Positions 16,914 through 25,388 of a stretch of 64,000 bases of DNA are shown here, one piece after another. Numbering within the stretch: the stretch's first letter is position 1; each line of letters begins with the position of its first letter. The position numbers and the translations under genes were made by a program. A model generated the notes under the pieces. That model was given only the letters and a program-made list of their open reading frames with translations, was not told the origin of the DNA and did no database searches. Source of the DNA: Streptococcus suis (lineage in GTDB: Bacteria > Bacillota > Bacilli > Lactobacillales > Streptococcaceae); NCBI RefSeq assembly GCF_017601095.1, contig NZ_JAGFUX010000001.1, positions 124,001 to 188,000 on the forward strand. The letters are read 5' to 3'.

Positions 16914-18884
16914 CTACCGTTCAATAATACGATAATAGGTTCGGCTGGTCCACTTGTAAATGACAAAGTAAATCAGAGCGACTGCCAGTAGGGTAATTCC
17001 GCTGACGGTATAAATCATAAGCGAAGAGGTGACACCAAAGGTCAATAGCATTTGCTTAAGCATAACAAGAGAAATCATGAAATGCAAGGTCGCCATAGCT
17101 AGTGGCATAAAGAAGACCGTAAGTGTTTGCGAGTTAATGGTCTTTTTGACTGCTGTTGCACTCATGCCCACTTCTTGTAGAATCTTGTAGGATTTCTTGT
17201 CTTCATGCCCTTCCGAGTACTGCTTGTAGTAGATAATCAAGGCTGCACCCAGTAGGAAACTAATTCCCAGCAAGAAACCTGTAAAGAGGAAACCGCCTCT
17301 AAAGCCCATCAGTAAATTGTTGAAATCGGATTTTTGCATAGCATATCCTAGGAATTCTCCGTTTGCATCGTTGATATTATAAGAGTCCCCAGTTTGCTCA
17401 CCAATTGAAGTAACCTCTTCATCAGTCAAGTCGGTAAAGACACGGTAGTCCAGGCTAACCTGATAGCCTTGCGGATTATTGGACTCATAATACTCACGAA
17501 CAGTATTCAATACAGTGTCATCACTGACTACCATAACGGCGGCATTTAGCGTATTGGTGATGTCTGGGAAAATAGCCTGGTCAAGATTGGCTACATTCTC
17601 AAAGGTATGATCGCCCAAAACAAGCTTCTTCAGCAATGGTTTTTCACTCGGACGCATAAAGACCACTTGATTGGCAGCAAGCTCTGGCAGGTCATTGCCC
17701 AACTTCCGGAAATCATCTTGGGTGACGAAGTAGGTAAAGGCTATTTTGCTAAAGTCTGGATTGGCAATGGTTTCTGGACTAATGACAATCTCCTTCCCAC
17801 CGTCATAGACCAGACCAGCTTGGTAGGTCAGGTAGGACAGACTATCTTCCGCTTTTTCTGGAAAATGGCTGAGCACCGATTGCTGATAGGCACTTTCACC
17901 CTGACTTCTATCCGCAACTTTGTAGGTAATAGATGTTTCCTTTGGATAAAGACCACTTGTCATGCTTGACATGCCAGTATAAAGTGAAGTCGTTGTTGCA
18001 ATGGTCACAAAGGCCATGACTGCTAAGAGGGTAATATTTGCCAAACCAGTTGCATGCTGTTTCATACGGAAAATCATCTGCGACGTGGTAATGAAATGCT
18101 CTGGCGTGTAAAAATAGCCTTTGTTTTTCCGACGAGCCTTCAAATACCAAGTCATAAAGCTGATGTAGAACAAGTAGGTCCCCGCGATGACAAAGAGCAC
18201 AGCGATGAAGAACCGATAGATGACAGCTACCCCTGCTGCTTTCGATGAAAGTGACAGGTAGTAGCCAACACCCAGTCCCAATACACCAAGGGCAGCCAGA
18301 AGGACATTGCCTTTTGGCTCCTTCTCTCCTTTTTCACTAGCTCGAAACAAAATCAGTGGACTGGTCTTGCCAATGGTCCGAATGGCTAGCAATTCCAAGA
18401 GAAAGAAGATACCAGCAAAGAGAAAGGCGGTCATGACAAAGGCCAAAGGGGCTATTCCAAAATGCAAATCACTATAATGTGTTATATTGACAAAAATCAA
18501 GTAGAGAACATTTGCAAACACACCAGCTAAGACAGAACCAAGAACCACAACTAGCAAGAAAATCATCATCAATTCTAAGCTGGCTATCAAGGCTACTTTT
18601 TTCTTGTTCATCCCCAGCATGTTATAGAGACCAAATTCTCTCGCCCGTTGTTTCATCAGGAAATTAAAGCTATAAATCTCCATAATGACCGAGAAAATGG
18701 TCAGAACAACAACACCAAGACCGATAGAAACGGCACCAGAGCCCATGGTCTCCATAACTGGACTTAGCATGAGTAAGAACATGGAACAAATCAGAGTAAA
18801 TAGCACAAGACTGGCTAAAACGAATGGAGCAAAAACACCCATGGATTTTCGGATATTTTGCCCAGCAAGTTTGAGGTAAAACAT
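16914..18884 (-). CDS. BceB-like antimicrobial-peptide ABC transporter permease
   Basis: 656 residues with about ten membrane helices. The large extracellular domain (roughly residues 310-520) between helices 7 and 8 is the hallmark of BceB-type permeases. FtsX-like segments lie at both ends. With the ATPase it frees lipid II-cycle intermediates from peptides such as bacitracin or lantibiotics and acts as sensor for the kinase. The gene follows the ATPase directly (TAG-ATG). The actual substrate cannot be read from sequence. Confidence 0.9.
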   Translation of the reverse strand: MFYLKLAGQNIRKSMGVFAPFVLASLVLFTLICSMFLLMLSPVMETMGSGAVSIGLGVVVLTIFSVIMEIYSFNFLMKQRAREFGLYNMLGMNKKKVALIASLELMMIFLLVVVLGSVLAGVFANVLYLIFVNITHYSDLHFGIAPLAFVMTAFLFAGIFFLLELLAIRTIGKTSPLILFRASEKGEKEPKGNVLLAALGVLGLGVGYYLSLSSKAAGVAVIYRFFIAVLFVIAGTYLFYISFMTWYLKARRKNKGYFYTPEHFITTSQMIFRMKQHATGLANITLLAVMAFVTIATTTSLYTGMSSMTSGLYPKETSITYKVADRSQGESAYQQSVLSHFPEKAEDSLSYLTYQAGLVYDGGKEIVISPETIANPDFSKIAFTYFVTQDDFRKLGNDLPELAANQVVFMRPSEKPLLKKLVLGDHTFENVANLDQAIFPDITNTLNAAVMVVSDDTVLNTVREYYESNNPQGYQVSLDYRVFTDLTDEEVTSIGEQTGDSYNINDANGEFLGYAMQKSDFNNLLMGFRGGFLFTGFLLGISFLLGAALIIYYKQYSEGHEDKKSYKILQEVGMSATAVKKTINSQTLTVFFMPLAMATLHFMISLVMLKQMLLTFGVTSSLMIYTVSGITLLAVALIYFVIYKWTSRTYYRIIER

Positions 18885-19637
18885 CTACTCACCCCCTAAA
18901 AGTACAGACATATTGAGCGAAATTTCCTTGGCAAAGTCTTGATTGCTCTTACCTGCCTTGTACAATTGGTGGAAAATCCGCCCGTCCTTGATAAAGAGTA
19001 CTCGCTTAGCATGACTAGCTGCGTTGGCTGAGTGAGTCACCATGAGAATGGTTTGTCCATCTAGGTTGATGTCCTCAAATAAATTCAGCAAGTCTTCCGA
19101 ATTGCGATAGTCAAGGGCGGCAGTTGGCTCGTCCGCTAGGACAATCTGTGGCTGTGTAATCAAACTACGGGCAATGGCCACGCGCTGCTTCTGTCCACCA
19201 GACAGCTCAAAAGGACGTTTTTTCAACAAATCTTGAATGCGCAGTTTGGGAGCCAGCACTTTCAAACCTTTCTCCATTTCTTGATGGCTAGCTCGCGCCA
19301 ATACGAGAGGTAAAAAGATATTATCTTGGATAGACAGAGTATCTAAGAGGTTAAAATCTTGGAAGACAAAGCCCAGGTTACGCAGGCGGAAATCGGCCAG
19401 CTTACTCTCTTTGATTTTTGTAATATCTTGATTGTTCAAAAGAACAGAGCCACGAGTTGGTTTGTCCAGGGTTGCTAGAATATTGAGTAAGGTCGTTTTT
19501 CCAGAGCCACTTTCGCCCATAATTGCAATGAATTCACCCTTATCGACTTTGAAGTCCACATCTTGAAGGGCACGCGTTTCCTCTTTTGAAAAACGTGTGC
19601 GGTAAACTTTTTCTAAATGATTGATTTCTAATAACAT
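18885..19637 (-). CDS. BceA-like ABC transporter ATP-binding protein
   Basis: 250 residues, MacB/BceA type. Walker [11 protein letters not shown]-loop FVFQDFNLL, signature [10 protein letters not shown], Walker [13 protein letters not shown] and the switch histidine in MVTHS are all intact. The C-terminal tail of about 20 residues is usual in BceA proteins. It starts 8 nt after the second reading frame of the upstream small gene, whose stop overlaps the AGGAG ribosome site. Confidence 0.93.
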   Translation of the reverse strand: MLLEINHLEKVYRTRFSKEETRALQDVDFKVDKGEFIAIMGESGSGKTTLLNILATLDKPTRGSVLLNNQDITKIKESKLADFRLRNLGFVFQDFNLLDTLSIQDNIFLPLVLARASHQEMEKGLKVLAPKLRIQDLLKKRPFELSGGQKQRVAIARSLITQPQIVLADEPTAALDYRNSEDLLNLFEDINLDGQTILMVTHSANAASHAKRVLFIKDGRIFHQLYKAGKSNQDFAKEISLNMSVLLGGE

Positions 19638-19645
19638 ACAAACTC

Positions 19646-19860
19646 CTAATAGTTTTTATCTTTTCTTCTTACTGTTTCATAATACTTCTTTACTAGGTCA
19701 ACACCTTTTCTGTCTCCCTCTAGTATGCCATAAATCGCATACTTTGCAAATCATGGGAGAGCTCTTCAAAGAATATGGCTTGTTCAATGAGTTTAGCTCT
19801 CTCTTTTTCTGAGAATAGCGTTTCTTCCATTTTCTTGGCTTGTAAAAATTTGAATGACAT
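19646..19860 (-). pseudogene. small gene ahead of the Bce transporter, probably frameshifted
   Basis: From ATG 19860 (Shine-Dalgarno GAAGGGA) a 46-residue frame starts MSFKFLQAKKMEETLFSEKE and stops at 19720. A second frame, offset by one base, continues with FAKYAIYGILEGDRKG and stops at 19646, just inside the ribosome site of the ATPase gene. Together they would make one helical, charged protein of about 71 residues; the change of frame falls near 19760-19770. Either a point frameshift inactivated it, or only the 46-residue form is made. No slippery heptamer is seen. Function unknown. Confidence 0.5.
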
Positions 19861-19892
19861 ATGATTCCCTTCTTTCGTTTTCTTATGAGTCT

Positions 19893-19898
19893 ATTATA
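19893..19898 (-). promoter_or_regulatory. -10 box of the Bce transporter operon
   Basis: On the - strand TATAAT in TTCTATAATAGA, 33 nt before the small gene. The -35 region is poor, as expected for an activator-dependent promoter. Confidence 0.55.
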
Positions 19899-19942
19899 GA
19901 ATAGATTAGCCATCAATTCCCTTACAATTCTGACCTAAAAAC

Positions 19943-19956
19943 TTACAAGATTGTAA
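19943..19956. promoter_or_regulatory. BceR-type operator
   Basis: TTACAA-GA-TTGTAA is a perfect palindrome fitting the TNACA-N4-TGTAA pattern of BceR-like regulators, about 50 bp upstream of the -10. A weaker copy, TTACAATTCTGA, starts at 19922. Confidence 0.7.
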
Positions 19957-19984
19957 TGAAACAAGAGTTTGGATAAAATCTGAA

Positions 19985-20025
19985 AAGAACCACTTATATG
20001 GACTGTCCATATAAGGAGGTTCTTT
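19985..20025 (+). promoter_or_regulatory. hairpin covering the transposase ribosome site
   Basis: TTATATGGAC pairs with GTCCATATAA and the outer AGAACC with GGTTCT. The AAGGAGG ribosome site (20013-20019) is inside the 3' arm. Read-through transcription from outside would fold it shut, a known way for insertion sequences to limit their transposase. Confidence 0.55.
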
Positions 20026-20029
20026 TTTC

Positions 20030-20350
20030 ATGGCTAAAAAAGGAAGCAAGTTCACCAACTATCCACCCGAGTTCAAACTACAGATAGTTGAAGACTACCT
20101 CAGCGGAAAGAGCGGAGAGATGCCTTCTAATGTCAAAAAATATGGCTTAAAATCAGACAACCAAGTTTTAACTTGGACAAGAAAATACCTAGAAGACCTT
20201 ACTTTACTCTCCCAAGATTTACGAGGTAGAAAGTCCACTGATCGTCCCAAAACAAGGAATCTAGAAGAGATGACCCTTGAGGAACAGAATACTTATCTAC
20301 GAATGGAGAATGCAATTTTAAAGACCTTAAGGACTCTCCTCAATCTGTGA
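20030..20350 (+). CDS. IS3-family transposase OrfA
   Basis: 106 residues. An N-terminal helix-turn-helix (PPEFKLQIVEDYLSGKSG ... DNQVLTWTRKY) is followed by a C-terminal leucine-zipper-like stretch EEQNTYLRMENAILKTL, normal for OrfA. Start by AAGGAGG at 10 nt. Normally it is joined to OrfB by -1 frameshifting; here it ends before the orfB frame resumes. Probably a relic together with orfB. Confidence 0.75.
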   Translation: MAKKGSKFTNYPPEFKLQIVEDYLSGKSGEMPSNVKKYGLKSDNQVLTWTRKYLEDLTLLSQDLRGRKSTDRPKTRNLEEMTLEEQNTYLRMENAILKTLRTLLNL

Positions 20351-20352
20351 GA

Positions 20353-21243
20353 AGAGTCCACCTCTATCAAGTCGTGGAGTGATTGAAAGATCGTTACTCT
20401 GTCTCCTCTTTATGCGCCTATTTCGGCTTCCCCAGGTCTTCTTACTACCTTTGGTTGAGCATGGGGAGACCGGTCTATAAACAGTTTGATACGAACTTAG
20501 CCCAAAATATTACAGCTATCTTCCATGACACTCAAAAAGGCTATCGCTGCATCTCTTATCATCTGAGAAGACACTATCAACTTTCTCCTAACCCTAAGAC
20601 GGTCTTGCGCTATATGCGTATTCTTGGTCACCAGTCTCCGATTCGGAAGAAGCGGTATCAATCCTGCACGCAACGAGAGATAAATGAAAAGGCAAGACAC
20701 GTCCACTACAACGTGCTTGCCCGAAACTTTAAAGCAGAACGTCCTCTCCAAAAACTGACGACGGATGTCAGCTACGTTGACCACAAACAAGGGAGGATGC
20801 TATTAAGTGTCATAAAAGATTGTTATGACAATTCCATTTTAGCCTATACGCTATCAGATTTCAATGATAACAAGTTAGTTTTTGACAATAAAGACCTGGT
20901 TTTTCACAATTCTTGGGATTCAACCAAAGTCTGTATCCTTCATTCTAACCAAGGTTTTCAATATACCAATCAACAGTATCTCCGAAAATTAGATCAATAC
21001 GGTGTGACCATTTCTCATTCTGGCAAGGGAAATTGTTATGATAATGCGGCATGTAAGAATTTCTTTTCCCACTTGAAGAGTGAATCCTTGAGACTATTTC
21101 CGCCTGAGGATAGGGAAGTCCACATCCAACAAATCAGGGAGTACATTGACTGGTATAATTGGCACAGACTACAAGAAAAATTAAAAGGTATGTCTCCCTT
21201 AGAATTTAGGGAAGCATACCTTCTAAAAACCTACCTTTTTTAA
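20353..21243 (+). pseudogene. IS3-family transposase OrfB, nonsense and active-site mutated
   Basis: The orfB frame reads RVHLYQVVE then TGA (20380-20382), then LKDRYSVSSL; a CGA-to-TGA change would explain the stop. The first catalytic Asp (TTDVSYVD) is kept. The second is Asn in HSNQGFQYT (normally HSDQG), and the catalytic Glu region reads DNAACKNFF instead of the usual DNA-x-IE-x-FF. Three independent lesions make it inactive. An in-frame TTG at 20383 could still start a shortened protein. Confidence 0.8.
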
Positions 21244-21386
21244 CTGTCCATTTTATTTGGTGCTTAACAGACCAAATTCTTTTTTCATTTATTAAAATTG
21301 TTCCCCTTCGATAGGAACCTTAATTTTCAGCAATAAAAAATGGCAAACTCATAGTCAATTTTTAAATTCGACCCTAACTTTGAAGT

Positions 21387-22418
21387 CTATTGACGATAAT
21401 AAGTCTCGTTTGCAACACCTTCTGGAGTATTTAATCCTTGAGAACCATACAATCGAACTTTAGAAGAATCAGAAATATCCGTTAAGCCATCAACGAATCT
21501 ATCTGCAGGAATTGCAACTCCTTCAGGTACCAATAAGAATGGAACACCTGGAGAAGTCATTCGATTTGGTGAAAATCGTGTTAATCGTACATAACCTCCA
21601 GCTTCTAAAGACGGCTCCTGCCAATACTCAACTTCACCAGGATAGTCTGGGAATGTAATCGTTCCATCTGCTTTAACAATCATTGTATTCCCTCGAGCAT
21701 TTGACCAAGTTCCAGCTAAACTCGAGTAATCACCTTGAACAATCACTTGCAAGTCAACAGAAGATTGAATTTCTGATGAGGTAGTTGTTGAAGCTTCTAA
21801 TTCATTCCACTCTAAGCTTCTTAAATCAATGGCTGGCGAACTAGATGGAGTTGGGGAGCTTTCAGAAACTTGTTTTAGTCCTTCAGCATCCCCAGTCATT
21901 TCGTAAATTCTGAATGAACCTGCAGATTCTAACGATAAAGTTCCATCCTCCAATGGCCAAATTGTCACTTTTTCACCAATTTCAGGTCCAGATTTACGAA
22001 AATAATCTGCTAATCGAGTTATTTCGCCTGTTGAATTTAATGTATAAAGATCAATTAAAACTTTTTGATTTGAATATTCTAATGTGATCAATAATTCATC
22101 AATCCCATCATGGTTTATATCATATTGGGAATAATATGCACCAGTATAAACAGTTTTATAGATCTCTAACCAGGATAAATAACTGGAAACTTGGCTTTGA
22201 TCAAGAGAAGAAATAGGTTTCCCAATATTTTCTTGATACCGTTCAATAACTGTTTGATACTCACTGTAATCTTGACTCGAAGACACGAGCTCTGAACTGT
22301 TTGTTGAAGAACTACTAGCAACTTCGCTTGAACTTGTAGACTCTGAAGTAGAAGACTGCTTCACTTGACAAGCAGTAAGCAAGACAAACATACAAATTAA
22401 TCCTATTTTCTTTATCAT
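21387..22418 (-). CDS. lipoprotein with DUF6287-type domain
   Basis: 343 residues. The signal peptide ends in lipobox LLTAC (Cys16), followed by a Ser-rich linker. A central region contains DINHDGIDELLI, an EF-hand/FG-GAP-like calcium loop. The C-terminal domain begins VIVQGDYSSLAGTWSN and parallels the lipoprotein at 4126-4917. It lies alone behind the dead IS. Function unknown; surface exposed. Confidence 0.8.
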   Translation of the reverse strand: MIKKIGLICMFVLLTACQVKQSSTSESTSSSEVASSSSTNSSELVSSSQDYSEYQTVIERYQENIGKPISSLDQSQVSSYLSWLEIYKTVYTGAYYSQYDINHDGIDELLITLEYSNQKVLIDLYTLNSTGEITRLADYFRKSGPEIGEKVTIWPLEDGTLSLESAGSFRIYEMTGDAEGLKQVSESSPTPSSSPAIDLRSLEWNELEASTTTSSEIQSSVDLQVIVQGDYSSLAGTWSNARGNTMIVKADGTITFPDYPGEVEYWQEPSLEAGGYVRLTRFSPNRMTSPGVPFLLVPEGVAIPADRFVDGLTDISDSSKVRLYGSQGLNTPEGVANETYYRQ

Positions 22419-22479
22419 AAATACTCCAATAAATAATTTTTATTATATTATACACTAAAAAAGAATAAAACCAAAAATA

Positions 22480-22504
22480 AAGCCGTATATTAACAATACG
22501 GCTT
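22480..22504 (-). terminator. terminator of the ATP-grasp/esterase operon
   Basis: AAGCCGTAT / ATACGGCTT stem, 9 bp with a 7-nt loop, then TATTTTTGG on the - strand. It begins 6 nt after the ATP-grasp gene. Confidence 0.85.
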
Positions 22505-22509
22505 ACAAA

Positions 22510-23679
22510 TTATTGTTTTACTTCCCCAATAAAAGCAATCATGTCATCCAACTCATCCTTGCTCTCTGTTACAAGGAGGTAGGCATCATTTCCTTGTAGT
22601 TCTGCAAAAGCATCTGGCATTCGTTTAACTGTCTTAATCTTATCAGCAAATCTCTGATGAATATCATCTGCTGAGTGAACATAGTCCGTTGTATCACGAC
22701 GGGTCGCAACCAAGCAGTATTGAGGGTCAAATTTTCTATCCTCTAGAGTACCACCAGTCGCAATATTAGCATAATCCTTAAACAAATCAATAGAATGTGC
22801 GTAATTGTAGGCTTCCACTGTAAAGCCACCTGCCATGCGGTTATTGTACTCAATAGCGATATAGTCATCACCTTCCTTGAAAAATTCAATATGGAAGAAG
22901 CGCTCTCTCATACCAAAAGCCTTTATAATAGCTCTGCCATATTCCACCAACTTTGGATCTAATTCCTTCTCGATAAAGTAGGCATTGTCTTTTCTTGACA
23001 ACATAAGCTCCAATGGTGTGTGGACATAGGTCAAGCCAGTTTCAAAAACAACATTCCCCTCGTGGTCCAGTAAACCATCATAGGTTGTAATCGTACTCGA
23101 ATTGACAAATTTCTCAAAAAAGTAGGCAGTTTTCTGATCCCATGTATCCACAAACCGATCAAAATCTTCTTTATTTTCGATTTTGAAAGTACCAGACGCA
23201 CCGACACCATTGTCAGGCTTAGCAATCATTGGGAAACCAACATTCTTCAAAGCTCTGCCAAAGTCGCGCTCCGTTTTAACCACCACACCTGGAACGACAG
23301 GAACTCCTGCTTTTTTGAAATATTTTTTCATTTCTGACTTAAATTTAGTCTTTTTCAGGTGTTTGGGTTTGGCTCCGAAGATGTTAAATTGTTCTCGGAG
23401 GGCTGCATCATTTTCCAACCAATGCTCATTATGGGATTCTACACGGTCAATTGGACCATGTTTGTAAATCAAGAAAGCCGCTGCACGCTTGACTTCATCG
23501 ATATTTTCCAAATCTTCCACACGGAAATATTCTGTCAAAGCATTGCGGAGTTCATCTGGTAATTGTTCATAAGGTTCTTGTCCAATACCTAGAACGGTAA
23601 CACCTTCTTTTTTAGCCAATTCAATGGTAAATGGTTGGAAATTTTCTGGATAAAAAGGGGAAATAACGAGATAATTCAT
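22510..23679 (-). CDS. ATP-grasp domain protein (carboxylate-amine ligase type)
   Basis: 389 residues. An N-terminal pre-ATP-grasp domain (1-110) is followed by the ATP-grasp fold, with the glycine-rich loop KPDNGVGASGTF and the metal-binding motif EYNNRMAGGF. Such enzymes join a carboxylate, activated as acyl phosphate, to an amine. It is the last gene of a three-gene operon with two predicted esterases, 19 nt behind the second. The substrate is unknown. A CodY box in the operon promoter suggests repression in rich medium. Confidence 0.85.
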   Translation of the reverse strand: MNYLVISPFYPENFQPFTIELAKKEGVTVLGIGQEPYEQLPDELRNALTEYFRVEDLENIDEVKRAAAFLIYKHGPIDRVESHNEHWLENDAALREQFNIFGAKPKHLKKTKFKSEMKKYFKKAGVPVVPGVVVKTERDFGRALKNVGFPMIAKPDNGVGASGTFKIENKEDFDRFVDTWDQKTAYFFEKFVNSSTITTYDGLLDHEGNVVFETGLTYVHTPLELMLSRKDNAYFIEKELDPKLVEYGRAIIKAFGMRERFFHIEFFKEGDDYIAIEYNNRMAGGFTVEAYNYAHSIDLFKDYANIATGGTLEDRKFDPQYCLVATRRDTTDYVHSADDIHQRFADKIKTVKRMPDAFAELQGNDAYLLVTESKDELDDMIAFIGEVKQ

Positions 23680-23698
23680 AGGCAGTCCTTTCTAATTT

Positions 23699-24445
23699 TT
23701 ATAGTCCGATGGAGTGAAGGAAGAATGGCATTTGCTTTCTCCACCATACCCAGTCGTGAGCCACATCGGTGCCCCAAGTGTCAAACCAAGCTGGGATATC
23801 TTTCTCTTCAAATGCACGTTTCAGATTGTAGAAAGAGTCTAAACCATCTTGTTCCCAGTCACCCAAGCCTGTGCAGACAATGATATCTGCTTGGCGATAT
23901 TTGTCGATGAACCAACCATCATTCTGGTTCCAGATGTAATCAGACGGTGAGTTTTGATAGACTGCATCATCATGACCATAATCATGGTTGTTGTTGAAGA
24001 AACGAGCATCATAGACACCTGAAAGGGCGATAACTTTTGTAAATACATCTGGATGCTGGAGGAAGAAATTGAGCGCGTGATAAGCTCCCATCGAGCAACC
24101 AGTTGTCATCATACCATCAAACCAGCCAGTTTTATGTTTAATAAATGGAATCGCTTCTTCAATCACATAACGTTCATAGGCACGGTGAGCTTCAGCCTTA
24201 TCATGAATAGACTTCCAGTCCGCCAACCAACTTTCCTTATCGTGACTGGTTAGGGTGAAAAATTGAACATGACCAGCCTCGATAGAGCCACGACAAGCTT
24301 CAATCATTCCAAAATCTGCGTATTCATTGTACGAACCGCCTGATGAGGCAAAAACAACCACAGGAATACCTGCGTGTCCATAACGGTTGACATTCATTTC
24401 ACGACCGAGATTACCTGACCAGTGACTTAAAAATTCTACATGCAT
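23699..24445 (-). CDS. esterase-D-type alpha/beta hydrolase 1
   Basis: 248 residues, starting at the second ATG (24445), which is 7 nt from AGGAG; the first ATG (24451) is too close. Alpha/beta hydrolase of the PF00756 esterase group with nucleophile S118 in GCSMGAYHA and a probable catalytic histidine in DVAHDWVWW. No signal peptide, so cytoplasmic. Middle gene of the CodY-box operon; a related hydrolase precedes it. Confidence 0.82.
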   Translation of the reverse strand: MHVEFLSHWSGNLGREMNVNRYGHAGIPVVVFASSGGSYNEYADFGMIEACRGSIEAGHVQFFTLTSHDKESWLADWKSIHDKAEAHRAYERYVIEEAIPFIKHKTGWFDGMMTTGCSMGAYHALNFFLQHPDVFTKVIALSGVYDARFFNNNHDYGHDDAVYQNSPSDYIWNQNDGWFIDKYRQADIIVCTGLGDWEQDGLDSFYNLKRAFEEKDIPAWFDTWGTDVAHDWVWWRKQMPFFLHSIGL

Positions 24446-24472
24446 ATTCATTCTCCTAACTAATTCTTTACA

Positions 24473-25297
24473 TTACCATTTTTCGCTTAAAAAGCGCAAG
24501 CAATCTGGCAGATAAGCTGCCCAAGCTTCTTCGTTGTGGACGGCACCGGAAACAACTTCCAAGGCGATATTATCCAAATCAATTCCACCTGCTATCAATT
24601 GACGGTAGTAAGTTAGCGAGGAATTGATATAAGATTGCTTGATATTACCTGCCATCAGGGTTTTATCAGTATCATCTGCTTCTTCTGTTCCAACGTAGAT
24701 ATAAACTCGTTGGTCCTTATCTAAGGCTTGTCGCTCAATGTAACGGTCAAAGGCTTCTTGATGGAGCCAGTTAGCTGATGAAAATACTCCCAGACAGCCA
24801 ATTTGGTCCTGATAGGCCAATCCCATAAACTGAGTGATGTTGCCACCAAGTGATGAGCCAATCATGGCAGTATGGATTTTATCGGACTTAGTTCGATAGG
24901 TTTGGTCGATAAAAGGTTTGACCACATCCATAACAAATTCGGCATATAAAGTACCCTTGCCACCAAACTGAACACCTGGAATACCCATCTCGCTAAACTT
25001 CCAGGCAGCGTATTCGTGCATACGTTCGGCACCATCATTGTCAATGGCCACAACAATCATCTTTGCAATATCAGGATTTCGCTTGATAGTTGGAATGACT
25101 TTCCAAGAATGCCCTGAAAAGGCTTCTTTACTGTACAAGACATTTTGCCCGTCATGGAAATAGACAACAGGGTAGGTTTTATCCGTATCTTCCTCATATC
25201 CTTTTGGCAATAAAACACGGACTCGGCGTTTTCTAGTAGTAAATGGCACTTCCAATTCATGCGTTTTCATATCCAAATAAAAGTAGGACTTATTCAT
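24473..25297 (-). CDS. esterase-D-type alpha/beta hydrolase 2
   Basis: 274 residues. PF00756-like hydrolase with YFHDGQN in the oxyanion region, nucleophile S149 in IGSSLGGN and a probable catalytic histidine in SGAVHNEEAW. No signal peptide. First gene of the operon. Two diverged hydrolases of one family next to an ATP-grasp ligase suggest a small-molecule pathway or peptide-ester metabolism, but the sequence does not say which. Confidence 0.82.
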   Translation of the reverse strand: MNKSYFYLDMKTHELEVPFTTRKRRVRVLLPKGYEEDTDKTYPVVYFHDGQNVLYSKEAFSGHSWKVIPTIKRNPDIAKMIVVAIDNDGAERMHEYAAWKFSEMGIPGVQFGGKGTLYAEFVMDVVKPFIDQTYRTKSDKIHTAMIGSSLGGNITQFMGLAYQDQIGCLGVFSSANWLHQEAFDRYIERQALDKDQRVYIYVGTEEADDTDKTLMAGNIKQSYINSSLTYYRQLIAGGIDLDNIALEVVSGAVHNEEAWAAYLPDCLRFLSEKW

Positions 25298-25327
25298 TGC
25301 TATCTCTTTCTAAACAGTGTTTTTAGT

Positions 25328-25363
25328 ATTATACCACAGATTTTCTGAAATATTCAGAAAATT
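25328..25363 (-). promoter_or_regulatory. promoter with CodY box for the esterase/ATP-grasp operon
   Basis: On the - strand an extended -10, TGGTATAAT (TATAAT at 25328-25333). The 15-mer AATATTCAGAAAATT at 25349-25363 (read on +) matches the CodY consensus AATTTTCWGAAAATT at 14 of 15 positions. An overlapping 12-of-15 site precedes it, together forming a 23-bp palindrome over the -35 region. Confidence 0.75.
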
Positions 25364-25388
25364 TAGTTATATTACGTCGCTTTTCGGA

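Larger units (their letters stand above)
19999..21250 (+). mobile_element. IS3-family insertion sequence, inactive
   Basis: Terminal inverted repeats begin TGGACTGTCCATATAAGG on the left and, read inward, TGGACAGTTAAAAAAGG on the right (about 16 of 22 matching), with TG...CA ends. Inside are orfA (helix-turn-helix) and orfB (DDE transposase). No flanking target duplication is obvious. The left flank pairs with the inside to form the hairpin at 19985, so the true left boundary might lie a few bases further out. Confidence 0.75.
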
